Counted from the first letter of the stretch, positions 25,381-33,562 are shown. The stretch is 54,036 nucleotides of DNA from an uncultured Alistipes sp. (GCA_947177225.1 CAMWTS010000014.1:1-54036); one strand, 5' to 3'. Notes: a model not told the origin generated them from the sequence alone. Translations and numbers: made by a program.

Positions 25381-26049
25381 ATGAAAAGAATCTTTTTGAC
25401 ATTGGCGTTTATTGCCGCTGCGCAGTTCACTTTCGCGCAGGAGAAGACGGACGATGCTCAGCAACCGGCAAGCGAGCAGATGGCGCAGCTGCGTCTGGCG
25501 GCCGATCTGGCCAAGTATGGTTATGAGACCTATTCGGCCTCGGCTCTGATCGAGGCGGCACGCATTCTGAGTGGTGTACCTACTCACGAGTTGACACCCG
25601 AGTCGTTGGTCAAGGGCGAAGGTGCGGCAGACGACAAGGCACAGAAAGCCGAGTTCTCGGTGGAGCAGCTGCTCGAAGATGGCCGCAAGTATGCCGATGG
25701 CGATGCTACGCTGCTGGCACTGGCCGATCAGGTGAAAGTCGATAACGGTGTGAGCCGCGGTCGTGTGGAGGGATCGACTGTTCATGCAGACTGCGTAAAC
25801 GCAAATGCTACGGATACTTACACGCTCCGGTTTATTGGAGGAGAGTTGGCCGAAGTGGCGGTCATAGGTGACGGCGATACAGATCTCGATCTCTATATCT
25901 ACGATTCGAACGGTAATCTTATCGAGAAAGACGATGATTATACCGACAGATGCTATTGCAGCTGGACGCCGAAATGGACGGGAGCATTCAGTGTAAAGAT
26001 TAAGAATCGTGGCGGTGTATGCAACTATTATACGTTGTATACCAATTGA
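25381..26049 (+). CDS. Small secreted protein with PPC-like C-terminal domain, partner of the CHAT protease
   Basis: A 222-residue protein. A cleavable signal peptide (MKRIFLTLAFIAAAQFTFAQ, no lipobox Cys) is followed by a helical Ala/Glu-rich region (about 25-125). The beta-rich C-terminal domain (about 130-222) contains GDGDTDLDLYIYDSNGNLIEKDDD, ending with a Cys pair (RCYCSW). The DLDLYIYDSNGN pattern is typical of PPC (bacterial pre-peptidase C-terminal) beta-sandwich domains, with Asp-rich loops that may bind calcium. It lies 29 bases after the CHAT protease gene, with a shared terminator at 26073, so the two form a two-gene operon. It may be the protease's substrate, regulator or surface anchor; this is inference. 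Confidence 0.82.
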   Translation: MKRIFLTLAFIAAAQFTFAQEKTDDAQQPASEQMAQLRLAADLAKYGYETYSASALIEAARILSGVPTHELTPESLVKGEGAADDKAQKAEFSVEQLLEDGRKYADGDATLLALADQVKVDNGVSRGRVEGSTVHADCVNANATDTYTLRFIGGELAEVAVIGDGDTDLDLYIYDSNGNLIEKDDDYTDRCYCSWTPKWTGAFSVKIKNRGGVCNYYTLYTN

Positions 26050-26072
26050 TTCGACAGCCGTATTTATTAACA

Positions 26073-26107
26073 AACCAAGGGCTCTCTTTTCGGGAGCCCT
26101 TGGTTTT
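26073..26107. terminator. Terminator of the CHAT operon, also facing the HMA operon
   Basis: A perfect 12-bp stem (AACCAAGGGCTC/GAGCCCTTGGTT) with a 9-base loop and T run on the plus strand; an A-rich left side allows use from both sides. Confidence 0.85.
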
Positions 26108-26132
26108 ACTGTTTTGCGGTCGATAGAAATCC

Positions 26133-26429
26133 CTACTTTTTCACCTCGGCCTTGATTTTCAGTTTGGCCATTGCCTTGATGAGCGCGGTGTCGTCTGTCT
26201 TGGCGGGATCGTAGGTGATGGTGACCGTCTTCGAGGGAACGTCCACCTTGACCTCCTTGACGCCCTTCTCGTAGGGGATCGTGTTGTCGATCTTCTTTGC
26301 GCAGTGAGGGCAGTCGATGTCGGTCAGAAACTCGGTCGTTACCGTCTTTTTCTCACTCTTTTTCTGTTGTGCCGAGGCTATGCCTACGGTCATGAGTGCC
26401 ACCAGGCACAATGCGATAATCTTTTTCAT
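26133..26429 (-). CDS. Periplasmic heavy-metal-associated (HMA) domain protein
   Basis: A 98-residue protein. A signal peptide (MKKIIALCLVALMTVGIASAQ) is followed by a single ferredoxin-like HMA domain. The metal-binding CxxC is seen as DIDCPHCAKKID, with the family's usual VKVDVPSKTVTITYDP strands and a Lys-rich end. It should bind Cu(I) or a similar soft metal in the periplasm, as MerP- or CopZ-type proteins do. It is the last gene of a four-gene minus-strand operon (29573 to 26133), 19 bases after the TonB-receptor stop. Metal identity is not determinable from the sequence. Confidence 0.92.
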   Translation of the reverse strand: MKKIIALCLVALMTVGIASAQQKKSEKKTVTTEFLTDIDCPHCAKKIDNTIPYEKGVKEVKVDVPSKTVTITYDPAKTDDTALIKAMAKLKIKAEVKK

Positions 26430-26448
26430 CTCCTTATGGTTTTTAATT

Positions 26449-28794
26449 TTAATATATGTTAAGTCTCAGTCCGATGTAGAACTTGCGTCCCATCAGCGGA
26501 CCCCACACCACCGACGAGTTGAATCCCGGCGAGTAGGGTGCCGAGGCTCCGAGGATAGGATCCATCTGCATGTAGTTGCCGATGTTCTCGCAGCCGGCAT
26601 AGAGCGTCAGGTTGCTGGCGCGGTAGCTCACCTGAGCGTAAAACATCGGGTATGACGGCGAGAGCCGCTCCTCGGCGAGGTTGCCGTCGAGCGAGGGCAG
26701 ACGCATGGGACCGTTGTACTGCGCCGTGGCATCGAATGTCCAGCGGCGGACGGAGTATTGTACGTTCAGAAGACCCTTGTAGCGAGAGGTCAATGGACGC
26801 TCAACACCTATCTTCTCGCTGCCGCGTGTAAGCGTTATGCGCGAGTTGGTGTAGCGGAAGGTGGCGAATATGTCGAGCCCTCGCAGGGGTGTCCAGTTGA
26901 AGTCGATCTGGTAGTTGTCGGTGTAAGACCTGTCTTTGGAGTTGTAGATCAGAATCTCGTTCGATGCGTTCTCCTGGTCGAATACCATCGTGTTGAAGAA
27001 CTGCGAACGGAAATAGTCGAAACTGATCGTCGCCTGATCGTCGCCTGCCAGACGGAACGTCTGCGACAGACTGCCGCCGAATGTTATGGCCGACTCCATG
27101 TCGTCGCCGCCGTTGAGCAGGTCGTCGGCAAGACGTATCGTGCGGGAGGTGGTCATCACCCATATGTTGTCAGTGATGAGGTTGACGCGACGGTAGCCCA
27201 TACCTGCCGATGCACGCAGTGTCGTGCGCGGCGTGATGCTCCAACGCAGGTGCGACCGCGGCGTGAACAACACTCTGTCGTCGAGATTCTTTATGTAGTA
27301 GTCGCCGCCGACGGTGGAGTAGTCGGCGCGCATGCCCACCACCAGCGAGAACTTGTCTTTGATCGAGTAGGTGTATTCGGCGTATATGCCCGGCTCGGAG
27401 AGTGTGCTGCTTCCCGTGAGCGACCATGCGTCGGTGATTGCGCCGTCGGTGAGGGTGCGGGTGAAATAGTCGTTGTCGAGCATGCGGACGTGTGCCGACG
27501 CGCCTACGTTGACCGACGAGCGTTTCGAAAAGTAGTGGGCATACATCAGGTTGAACGACAAGGCATTCTCGCTGACCTCGGCATCATTTATACCGAAATA
27601 GGAGTCGGTCGAGTAGTTGTCGTAGTCGAATATCATCGCCAGATTGTTCTGTACGGCTTCTGACTCGTCGCCGCCGAACGCCTGCTCCTCGCCGATGGGT
27701 ATTCCCACTTTGAGATAGGCGTTGATGTCGCGATTGCGAATCTTCGATCCGTAGATCGGTGTGGCCGAGGCGACGCTTTGCCACATCTGCTCCCGCATGG
27801 AGTTGCGATAGTCCATCTGACCGCCCGTACGCTCCTCGTTGACCACCTTCCAGCCCCAGCGTATCTGCGTGCCGCCCGTGGTCTGGTAGAGCCACTTGTT
27901 GGCAAGGTTGATCTGGTTGGCCTTGGGTATGTCGACGAAGCCGTCGTGATTGTCGTCGTAGCGGCGTGTATCCATCGAGCCGTGTGCCAGAATCACCGTC
28001 GACAGACGCTTGTCGGCCGTCAGCGGAAATGCCGTCGAGAGGTTGATTTCGGGGCGCAGTTCGCTGTCGAAGTAGAGGTTGAGGAACAATCGTTCGTCGT
28101 CGGTGGGTTTGCGGTGTTCGAGATTGATCTGTCCGGTGATGGCCTCATGGCCTGCCGTGACCGAGGCCACGCCCTTCGACACCTGTATAGAGTTGAGCCA
28201 CATTCCTGGTGTGTAGCTCAGTCCGTACGAGGCTCCCGAGCCCTGCATTACGGGGCGGTTCTCGTCGAGTATCTGCGTGTATGTGCCGGCCAAACCCAGC
28301 ATTTTGATCTGCCTGGCACCCGATATCGCATCGCTGTAACCTACGGTCACCGATGCCGAGTTCTCGAACGATTCGGCCAGATTGCAGCATGCCATCTTGC
28401 ACAATCCTGCGAACGAGATCTGCTCGTTGCGCGTGATGCCGCTCTGTTTGGCATAGTTGCCGCGCTGGCGTGTCTCTATGGTTACGGCATCGATCGAGAT
28501 CTCGTCGCCGGGAGTCATCTCTATTGTGATGTCGTTCATCTCGGACGATACCTCTATCTGCTGTGGTGCGTAACCCAGAAACTCCACGGTCAGGATCGAG
28601 GTCTGCTCCGAACGCGGCAGCGTAAATCGTCCGTCGGCGCCGCTGGTCGTGCCGCTTGTGGTCTGATGCCAGAAGATCGATGCTCCGGGCAGTGCGCTGC
28701 CCGTGTCGGCCGCTACGACGCGGCCATTCAGACTCTGTGCCCATATTGTTGCGGGACAGAGCGATATAAATAAAATGAAGATTGATTTTTTCAT
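26449..28794 (-). CDS. TonB-dependent receptor of a probable metal operon
   Basis: A 781-residue protein. The signal peptide MKKSIFILFISLCPATIWAQ is followed by a carboxypeptidase-regulatory-like domain (about 22-100, LNGRVVAADTGSALPGASIF). The plug spans about 115-225 and carries SFAGLCKMACCNLAESFENS, where three Cys are unusual for a plug and could contact metal, then GARQIKMLGLAGTYTQILDE. The beta-barrel runs to the aromatic end YIGLRLNIY. ATG 28794 gives the signal peptide; 28854 would add 20 residues. It sits between a His/Cys-rich exported protein and an HMA protein, so a metal or metallophore substrate is likely (inference). Receptors of this subtype next to HMA proteins recur in Bacteroidales. 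Confidence 0.9.
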   Translation of the reverse strand: MKKSIFILFISLCPATIWAQSLNGRVVAADTGSALPGASIFWHQTTSGTTSGADGRFTLPRSEQTSILTVEFLGYAPQQIEVSSEMNDITIEMTPGDEISIDAVTIETRQRGNYAKQSGITRNEQISFAGLCKMACCNLAESFENSASVTVGYSDAISGARQIKMLGLAGTYTQILDENRPVMQGSGASYGLSYTPGMWLNSIQVSKGVASVTAGHEAITGQINLEHRKPTDDERLFLNLYFDSELRPEINLSTAFPLTADKRLSTVILAHGSMDTRRYDDNHDGFVDIPKANQINLANKWLYQTTGGTQIRWGWKVVNEERTGGQMDYRNSMREQMWQSVASATPIYGSKIRNRDINAYLKVGIPIGEEQAFGGDESEAVQNNLAMIFDYDNYSTDSYFGINDAEVSENALSFNLMYAHYFSKRSSVNVGASAHVRMLDNDYFTRTLTDGAITDAWSLTGSSTLSEPGIYAEYTYSIKDKFSLVVGMRADYSTVGGDYYIKNLDDRVLFTPRSHLRWSITPRTTLRASAGMGYRRVNLITDNIWVMTTSRTIRLADDLLNGGDDMESAITFGGSLSQTFRLAGDDQATISFDYFRSQFFNTMVFDQENASNEILIYNSKDRSYTDNYQIDFNWTPLRGLDIFATFRYTNSRITLTRGSEKIGVERPLTSRYKGLLNVQYSVRRWTFDATAQYNGPMRLPSLDGNLAEERLSPSYPMFYAQVSYRASNLTLYAGCENIGNYMQMDPILGASAPYSPGFNSSVVWGPLMGRKFYIGLRLNIY

Positions 28795-28860
28795 ATTATC
28801 CGCTTTGAGTTTAAGATATGACTTAGTGTGGCTGCGGCTGTGCCGTGCCATCAAGACAAC

Positions 28861-29274
28861 TTAAACCAGAGCGGGCGGAGCGCGAAGTGTGGCCGCCCAT
28901 GCGTGAGCCTTGCTCAGCGGCGGCGGTGTGTCGATGAACGGGCATCGACCGGTGTAGTCGACGTCGGGCGGCAGAATCTCGCTGCTGACGTTGCATATCA
29001 TGGCTGCATGGAGCGTCAGCGACGACAGGAATGCCTGTCGCGAATCCGCCGTGCGGTCGGCATATGCGCCGGTGTATTGCATGTGCACGTGACCGTCGCA
29101 CGGATCCTCGAACGAATATCCGTGGCATACGCACTCTTCCGAGTGATGCACGTGCTCGTGATTGCAATGGCAGTGGTGGTGACGACACAGAAGAGCCGCG
29201 GCGGCCGAGCCGGTGCTCGCCGTCATATATATCAGAAGCATCAGCAATGCCAATATCTTCTCAAATCGCTTCAT
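28861..29274 (-). CDS. His/Cys-rich exported protein (DUF6769-like)
   Basis: A 137-residue protein. The signal or anchor segment (MKRFEKILALLMLLIYMTAS) is followed by a striking metal-ligand run (CRHHHCHCNHEHVHHSEECV, about residues 29-48) and more His/Cys (CHGYSFEDPCDGHVHM). The C-terminal half is ordinary, with a single Cys near RCPF. ATG 29274 was chosen because upstream sequence to 29451 has no signal peptide and overlaps the PqqD-like gene. The family resembles the small His-rich DUF6769 proteins of Bacteroidota, though I cannot verify that. It is 26 bases after the PqqD-like gene and 66 before the TonB receptor. A periplasmic metal-buffering or metallochaperone role is inferred. Confidence 0.82.
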   Translation of the reverse strand: MKRFEKILALLMLLIYMTASTGSAAAALLCRHHHCHCNHEHVHHSEECVCHGYSFEDPCDGHVHMQYTGAYADRTADSRQAFLSSLTLHAAMICNVSSEILPPDVDYTGRCPFIDTPPPLSKAHAWAATLRAPPALV

Positions 29275-29300
29275 CTTCGGTGTCTGTCCGTTATTTATAA

Positions 29301-29573
29301 TTATTGTATCTCTACCAGACCGCACTCCGCGAGTTTCTCGACCCAGCGGCGGGCATCGTCCGAGGCCGTCGCCCGATCGATGTCGTAACGCTCGATGAGC
29401 AGATCCGTCAGTGTGTCCGTATCGAAATCCTTGCCGCAGATGGCCTGCCACAGATATAGCGACGACTCGTTGAGCGATATTATGCGTGTCATGTCGCTAC
29501 CCAGGCGTCCCTGCATGATTACCACATGCTCGCCTGCCATCTCGCGTACTTTATATTCGTTTTTAATCTTCAT
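29301..29573 (-). CDS. PqqD family (RRE-fold) protein
   Basis: A 90-residue cytoplasmic protein. MKIKNEYKVREMAGEHVVIM opens the three-stranded sheet, ISLNESSLYLWQAICGKDFD is the characteristic 'N-x-x-A/S-x-x-L/I-W' helix entry, and the C-terminal winged-helix part includes ERYDIDRATASDDARRWVEK. The fold is that of RiPP-precursor recognition elements such as PqqD, which hand a peptide to a modifying enzyme. No radical SAM, precursor peptide or other modifying gene is in this window, so either it acts with genes elsewhere or the fold is used differently. It is the promoter-proximal gene of the metal operon, with a full promoter at 29601-29632. Confidence 0.85.
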   Translation of the reverse strand: MKIKNEYKVREMAGEHVVIMQGRLGSDMTRIISLNESSLYLWQAICGKDFDTDTLTDLLIERYDIDRATASDDARRWVEKLAECGLVEIQ

Positions 29574-29600
29574 GTCTTTCGTAAGACTGCTTAATCGTTA

Positions 29601-29632
29601 CAAAAGTAGTAAAATTTTGCAAACAAGACAAA
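29601..29632 (-). promoter_or_regulatory. Promoter of the PqqD/His-rich/TonB/HMA operon
   Basis: Minus strand: TTTG (29629-29632), 20 bases, TACTTTTG (29601-29608), a full consensus match, 27 bases before the start codon. Confidence 0.82.
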
Positions 29633-29740
29633 TTTTCGTATTTTGCGTTTCGCCTAAAAAATACTGGCGGCAATATTCGAATAAATTGGACATTGCCCCC
29701 GCTTCTTCGTACATTGGCGTTGCCGAAGATACTCTCGCTC

Positions 29741-29769
29741 GGCAAAATGCAAACAAGTTTGCTTTTGCC
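29741..29769. repeat. Dispersed hairpin repeat, copy 1
   Basis: GGCAAAA(T)GCAAAC, AA, GTTTGCTTTTGCC: a 13-bp stem with one bulged base. It is framed by GCTC on the left and CTCGCTTATTCG on the right. A second copy at 39819-39847 keeps the frame and the ACAAGT centre but has different, compensating stem bases. It overlaps the -33 region of recQ. Confidence 0.65.
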
Positions 29770-29789
29770 CTCGCTTATTCGTATCTTTG
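29758..29789 (+). promoter_or_regulatory. Promoter of recQ, geometry of a leaderless mRNA
   Basis: TTTG (29758-29761), 20 bases, TATCTTTG (29782-29789). Only four bases separate the -7 element from the recQ ATG, so the expected start point falls on or next to the start codon. Confidence 0.7.
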
Positions 29790-29793
29790 TCAT

Positions 29794-31713
29794 ATGGAAT
29801 CGTCGCGACATAGATTGGTGGCATCGCTCGAAGAGGTGTTGGAGCGGTGGTGGGGCTACAAGTCGTTCCGCCCGATGCAGCGCGAGATCATCGAATCGAT
29901 AGTCGAGGGGCGCGATACGCTTGCGCTGATGCCGACCGGCGGCGGCAAGTCGCTTACCTATCAGGTGCCGACGATGGCCGTCGAGGGGTTGTGTATAGTC
30001 ATCACGCCGCTGATAGCACTGATGAAGGATCAGGTAGACCGTTTGCGCCGGCTGGGTATACCTGCCGTAGCGGTGCATTCGGGAATGGACGCGCGCCGCA
30101 TAGACATAGCACTCGACAACTGCGCTTATGGCGATGTGAAGTTCCTGTATATCGCCCCTGAACGCCTGGCCACCGATACGTTCCGACTGCGTCTGCAACG
30201 CATGAACGTGGCGTTTCTGGCTGTCGACGAGGCGCATTGCATTTCGCAGTGGGGATACGATTTTCGTCCGTCCTACCGGCGCATAGCCGAGGTGAGGCGA
30301 CTGGTGCCGCAGGCCACGGTGCTGGCACTGACGGCTTCGGCCACCGACATGGTGGCACGCGACATAATGGAGTCGCTGTCGTTTGCCGAACAGCATGTGT
30401 TGCGCAGCAGTTTCGCACGACCCAATCTGTCGTATGTGGTGCGGCACACCGAAGATAAATACGGCCAGCTGATGCGAATATTGTCGAGTGTGGAGGGGTC
30501 GGCCATCGTATACATGCGCACTCGCGAGGGCGTCGAGCAGCTTGCCGAGAGACTGCGTGCCGATTCCCATTCCGCCTCGTTCTATCATGCCGGACTGCCT
30601 CACGAGGAGCGTTCGATACGTCAGGAGGAGTGGTTCTCGGGCAAAGTGCGGATCATGGTGGCTACCAATGCATTCGGCATGGGCATCGACAAGCCCGACG
30701 TGCGGCTGGTGGTGCACTACTCGATGTGCGATTCGTTGGAGGCCTACTATCAGGAGGCCGGTCGTGCAGGCCGCGATTCGCGCAGGAGTTATGCCGTGCT
30801 TCTGGCTGCTCCCGACGACGAGAGCCGCATCGTCAAACGCTTCGAGTCGGAGTTCCCGCCCATCGCCGACATAAAGCACATCTACGAGCGTATATCTAAC
30901 TATCTGCAAGTAGCCGTCGGCGACGGACATATGGCGTCGTTCGTATTCAACATTCATGACTTCTGTCGCCGTGAACGACTCTATGCCGGCAAGGTCGTCA
31001 GTGCACTTAAACTGCTGCAACAGAACGGTTACATGACCTTGATCGACGAATCCGACAATCCGGCTCGCATAATGTTTTGCGTGGGTCGCGACGATCTGTA
31101 CCGTCTGCGCCTCGACCGCAATGAGTACGACCATTTCATACGCGTGGTGCTGCGTCTCTACAACGGTGTCTTCACCGGCTTCCGTCCTATCGACGAGGAG
31201 CGTATTGCGGCAGCGGCAGGTTGCGACATCTATCATGTGCGCGAGATGTTCAAGTCGCTTTGGCAGATGCACATAATCAGGTATATACCTTCGGCGCGCT
31301 CGCCCATGATATTCTTCGATACGGAGCGTCTGCCGACAGCCGATCTCTATATCGCTCCGGAGACCTATCGACGGCGTTTCGATCTTATGCACGAGCGTTT
31401 CGAGAGCATGCTTCGCTATGTCGGATCCGACGACGAGTGCCGCAGCGCGGTGTTGGAGCGTTATTTCGGTGCTGCCGATGCCCGTGAATGCGGCGTGTGC
31501 GATGTGTGCCTTGCCCGTCGAAAGGATCGCCGGACGGGTGCCGATATGGAGACGAAGATCATCAATGCCTTGAAGAACAGCTCTATGTCGGTGCGCGAGC
31601 TGATCGCAGCGGTCGGCGGCAACGAGACCACGGCGGTGGCGGCTGTCGACAAGTTGATCGATGAGGGTAAAATTTCGTCCTCAGTCGATGGAAAACTCGC
31701 GATAATTGAGTAA
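29794..31713 (+). CDS. recQ: ATP-dependent DNA helicase RecQ
   Basis: A 639-residue SF2 helicase that unwinds DNA 3'-5' in recombination and repair. Visible motifs: motif 0 GYKSFRPMQREII, Walker A MPTGGGKSLTYQVP, motif II AVDEAHCISQWGYDFRPSYR, motif III ALTASAT, motif V ATNAFGMGIDKPDVR and motif VI YYQEAGRAGRDS. The zinc-binding region follows as DDEC...ECGVCDVC (four Cys), then a winged-helix RQC part. There is no clear HRDC domain; the protein ends in a small helical module with VRELIAAVGGNETTAVAAVD. ATG 29794 is used, since upstream in-frame sequence is promoter and repeat DNA. It leads a run of genes through 33562 or further with short gaps. Confidence 0.95.
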   Translation: MESSRHRLVASLEEVLERWWGYKSFRPMQREIIESIVEGRDTLALMPTGGGKSLTYQVPTMAVEGLCIVITPLIALMKDQVDRLRRLGIPAVAVHSGMDARRIDIALDNCAYGDVKFLYIAPERLATDTFRLRLQRMNVAFLAVDEAHCISQWGYDFRPSYRRIAEVRRLVPQATVLALTASATDMVARDIMESLSFAEQHVLRSSFARPNLSYVVRHTEDKYGQLMRILSSVEGSAIVYMRTREGVEQLAERLRADSHSASFYHAGLPHEERSIRQEEWFSGKVRIMVATNAFGMGIDKPDVRLVVHYSMCDSLEAYYQEAGRAGRDSRRSYAVLLAAPDDESRIVKRFESEFPPIADIKHIYERISNYLQVAVGDGHMASFVFNIHDFCRRERLYAGKVVSALKLLQQNGYMTLIDESDNPARIMFCVGRDDLYRLRLDRNEYDHFIRVVLRLYNGVFTGFRPIDEERIAAAAGCDIYHVREMFKSLWQMHIIRYIPSARSPMIFFDTERLPTADLYIAPETYRRRFDLMHERFESMLRYVGSDDECRSAVLERYFGAADARECGVCDVCLARRKDRRTGADMETKIINALKNSSMSVRELIAAVGGNETTAVAAVDKLIDEGKISSSVDGKLAIIE

Positions 31714-31739
31714 ATTTGCGAATTGTTAATTTTATTCGA

Positions 31740-32351
31740 ATGTCATTTGTTCCTACGATATCCAACGACGATATAACAACGATGCCTACGGCACGTTTCG
31801 ACGGCCGAATAGTGGTCGTCGACGACGAGTCGCAAATAGAGGCGGCATGCAAGGATCTGTCGCGGCACGCGGTCATCGGTTTCGATACGGAGACGCGTCC
31901 GTCGTTCCGCGCAGGCGTTACCAACAGGGTGGCGCTGTTGCAGCTGTCGACACCGCGGACATGCTATCTTTTCAGATTGTGCCGCATACGCCTCGATAAC
32001 CGCATATTGAAGATCCTGACCTCGAAGCGCATAACCAAGGTTGGGGCAGATGTGGCTGGCGACATGCGTTCGCTGCATGTGCTTAGGGATTTTCGCGAGC
32101 AGGGCTTCGTAGATCTGCAAAGCGAGGCCGTCGGCTGCGGCATCGAGGATAAGAGCCTGCGCAAACTTGCGGCCATAACACTGGGCGTGAGAGTGTCGAA
32201 GGCGCAGCGTCTGAGCAACTGGGAGGCCAGCCGGCTGACCGAGCAGCAGAAGATGTATGCTGCCGTCGATGCGTGGGTCTGCATTGAGATACTCAACCGC
32301 ATGCGTTCATCGCAAGGCTCGACTGACAAACCGCTAAACGAAAAATTATGA
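31740..32351 (+). CDS. DEDD-family 3'-5' exonuclease (RNase D-like)
   Basis: A 203-residue protein with a single DnaQ-like exonuclease domain. Metal-binding acidic residues are visible in order: FDTET (exo I), TKVGADVAGDM (exo II, the second Asp) and YAAVDAWV (exo III, YxxxD). It lacks the HRDC domains of full RNase D, matching the small '3'-5' exonuclease' group of Bacteroidota. The substrate may be RNA or DNA 3' ends. The start at ATG 31740 (MSFVPTISN) lies 26 bases after the recQ stop. The stop overlaps the next start as ATGA. An alternative in-frame ATG 42 bases later (MPTARFDGR) is possible. Confidence 0.9.
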   Translation: MSFVPTISNDDITTMPTARFDGRIVVVDDESQIEAACKDLSRHAVIGFDTETRPSFRAGVTNRVALLQLSTPRTCYLFRLCRIRLDNRILKILTSKRITKVGADVAGDMRSLHVLRDFREQGFVDLQSEAVGCGIEDKSLRKLAAITLGVRVSKAQRLSNWEASRLTEQQKMYAAVDAWVCIEILNRMRSSQGSTDKPLNEKL

Positions 32352-33562
32352 GCAGTAAGATTATGGATATGCCTCGCATCTATCTTCGCCGAGGAAAGGA
32401 GGAGTCGCTTCTCAGACGCCACCCGTGGATATTTTCGGGTGCCATCGAACGCGTCGATTGCTCGATCGAGGGCATCGAGGAGGGCGCCTTGGTCGATGTA
32501 TTCACTTCGCGCGGCGAGTTTATCGCCCGCGGACACTATCAGATAGGTTCGATTGCTGTGCGTGTGTTGTCGTTCGAGCAGGAACCCATCGACGAGCGAT
32601 GGTGGGCGGAACGCATATCCGTCGCATATGAAGTGCGTCGGGCACTGTCGCTTACGGACAATTCCCAGACCGATTGCTATCGTCTGGTGCACGGCGAGGG
32701 CGATTCGCTGCCCGGACTCGTCGTCGACATCTACGGTTCGACGGCTGTCATGCAGTGTCATTCGGTGGGCATGTATCGTTCGCGTGCGGCCATAGCGGCT
32801 GCCATACGGGAGTGCTATGGCGAGCAGATCGTCGCCGTCTACGACAAGAGTTCGCAGACGCTGCCTTTCAAGGCCGATTTGGGTGCCGTCGACGGATATC
32901 TGTTCGGTCGTCCGGCCGTGGAGCGCAATGTGGTCAGGGAGAACGGACTGCTCTATAATGTCGACTGGGAGCATGGTCAGAAGACCGGTTTCTTTCTCGA
33001 CCAGCGTGTCAACCGCGATCTTGTGCGCCGTTATGCCAAGGGGCGCACGGTGCTCAATACGTTCTGCTATACGGGCGGTTTCTCGGTCAACGCCTTTGCC
33101 GGCGGTGCTGTGGAGGTGTGCTCGATAGATGCTTCGGAGCGTGCCGTGCAGCTGGCCGACGAGAATGTGCGTCTGAACTTCGGCGACGAGGTTCGTCACA
33201 CGGCTCTGGCATGCGATGCCGTGGAGTATCTCAAATCGATCGGCGACCGCTACGACATGATAATTCTCGATCCTCCCGCTTTTGCCAAACACCACAAGGT
33301 GCTGGGCAATGCTTTGCAGGGGTATAAGCGAATCAATGCCCGCGCTCTGTCGCAGATACGCCCCGGAGGTATACTGTTCACATTCTCGTGCTCGCAGGCT
33401 GTCAGCCGCGATCTGTTCCGCACGACGATATTTTCGGCGGCTGCGATTGCCGGCCGTCGTGTGCGTATCTTGCATCAGCTTACACAGCCGGCCGATCACC
33501 CCGTGAACATCTACCACCCCGAAGGAGAGTATCTCAAAGGTCTGGTGTTGTATGTAGAGTAA
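32348..33562 (+). CDS. Class I SAM-dependent rRNA methyltransferase, RlmI-like
   Basis: A 404-residue protein. The N-terminal PUA domain (about 5-80) shows LLRRHPWIFSGAIERV and FIARGHYQIGSIAVRVL. A linker with DNSQTDCYRLVHGEGDSLPGL follows, then a Rossmann methyltransferase: SAM motif I VLNTFCYTGGFSVNAFAGG, D/E motif CSIDASERAV, and the catalytic motif IV ILDPPAFAKH. This order is that of RlmI (23S m5C1962) and its relatives. It is translationally coupled (ATGA) to the exonuclease gene. The exact target base is not proven; other members of the family methylate different rRNA cytosines. Confidence 0.93.
   Translation: MSSKIMDMPRIYLRRGKEESLLRRHPWIFSGAIERVDCSIEGIEEGALVDVFTSRGEFIARGHYQIGSIAVRVLSFEQEPIDERWWAERISVAYEVRRALSLTDNSQTDCYRLVHGEGDSLPGLVVDIYGSTAVMQCHSVGMYRSRAAIAAAIRECYGEQIVAVYDKSSQTLPFKADLGAVDGYLFGRPAVERNVVRENGLLYNVDWEHGQKTGFFLDQRVNRDLVRRYAKGRTVLNTFCYTGGFSVNAFAGGAVEVCSIDASERAVQLADENVRLNFGDEVRHTALACDAVEYLKSIGDRYDMIILDPPAFAKHHKVLGNALQGYKRINARALSQIRPGGILFTFSCSQAVSRDLFRTTIFSAAAIAGRRVRILHQLTQPADHPVNIYHPEGEYLKGLVLYVE

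Noticed and set aside
28861..29573. Complete RiPP biosynthetic cluster based on the PqqD-like gene
   Set aside because: No radical SAM, YcaO, lanthipeptide or protease-exporter gene and no convincing precursor peptide is present in the operon or next to it.
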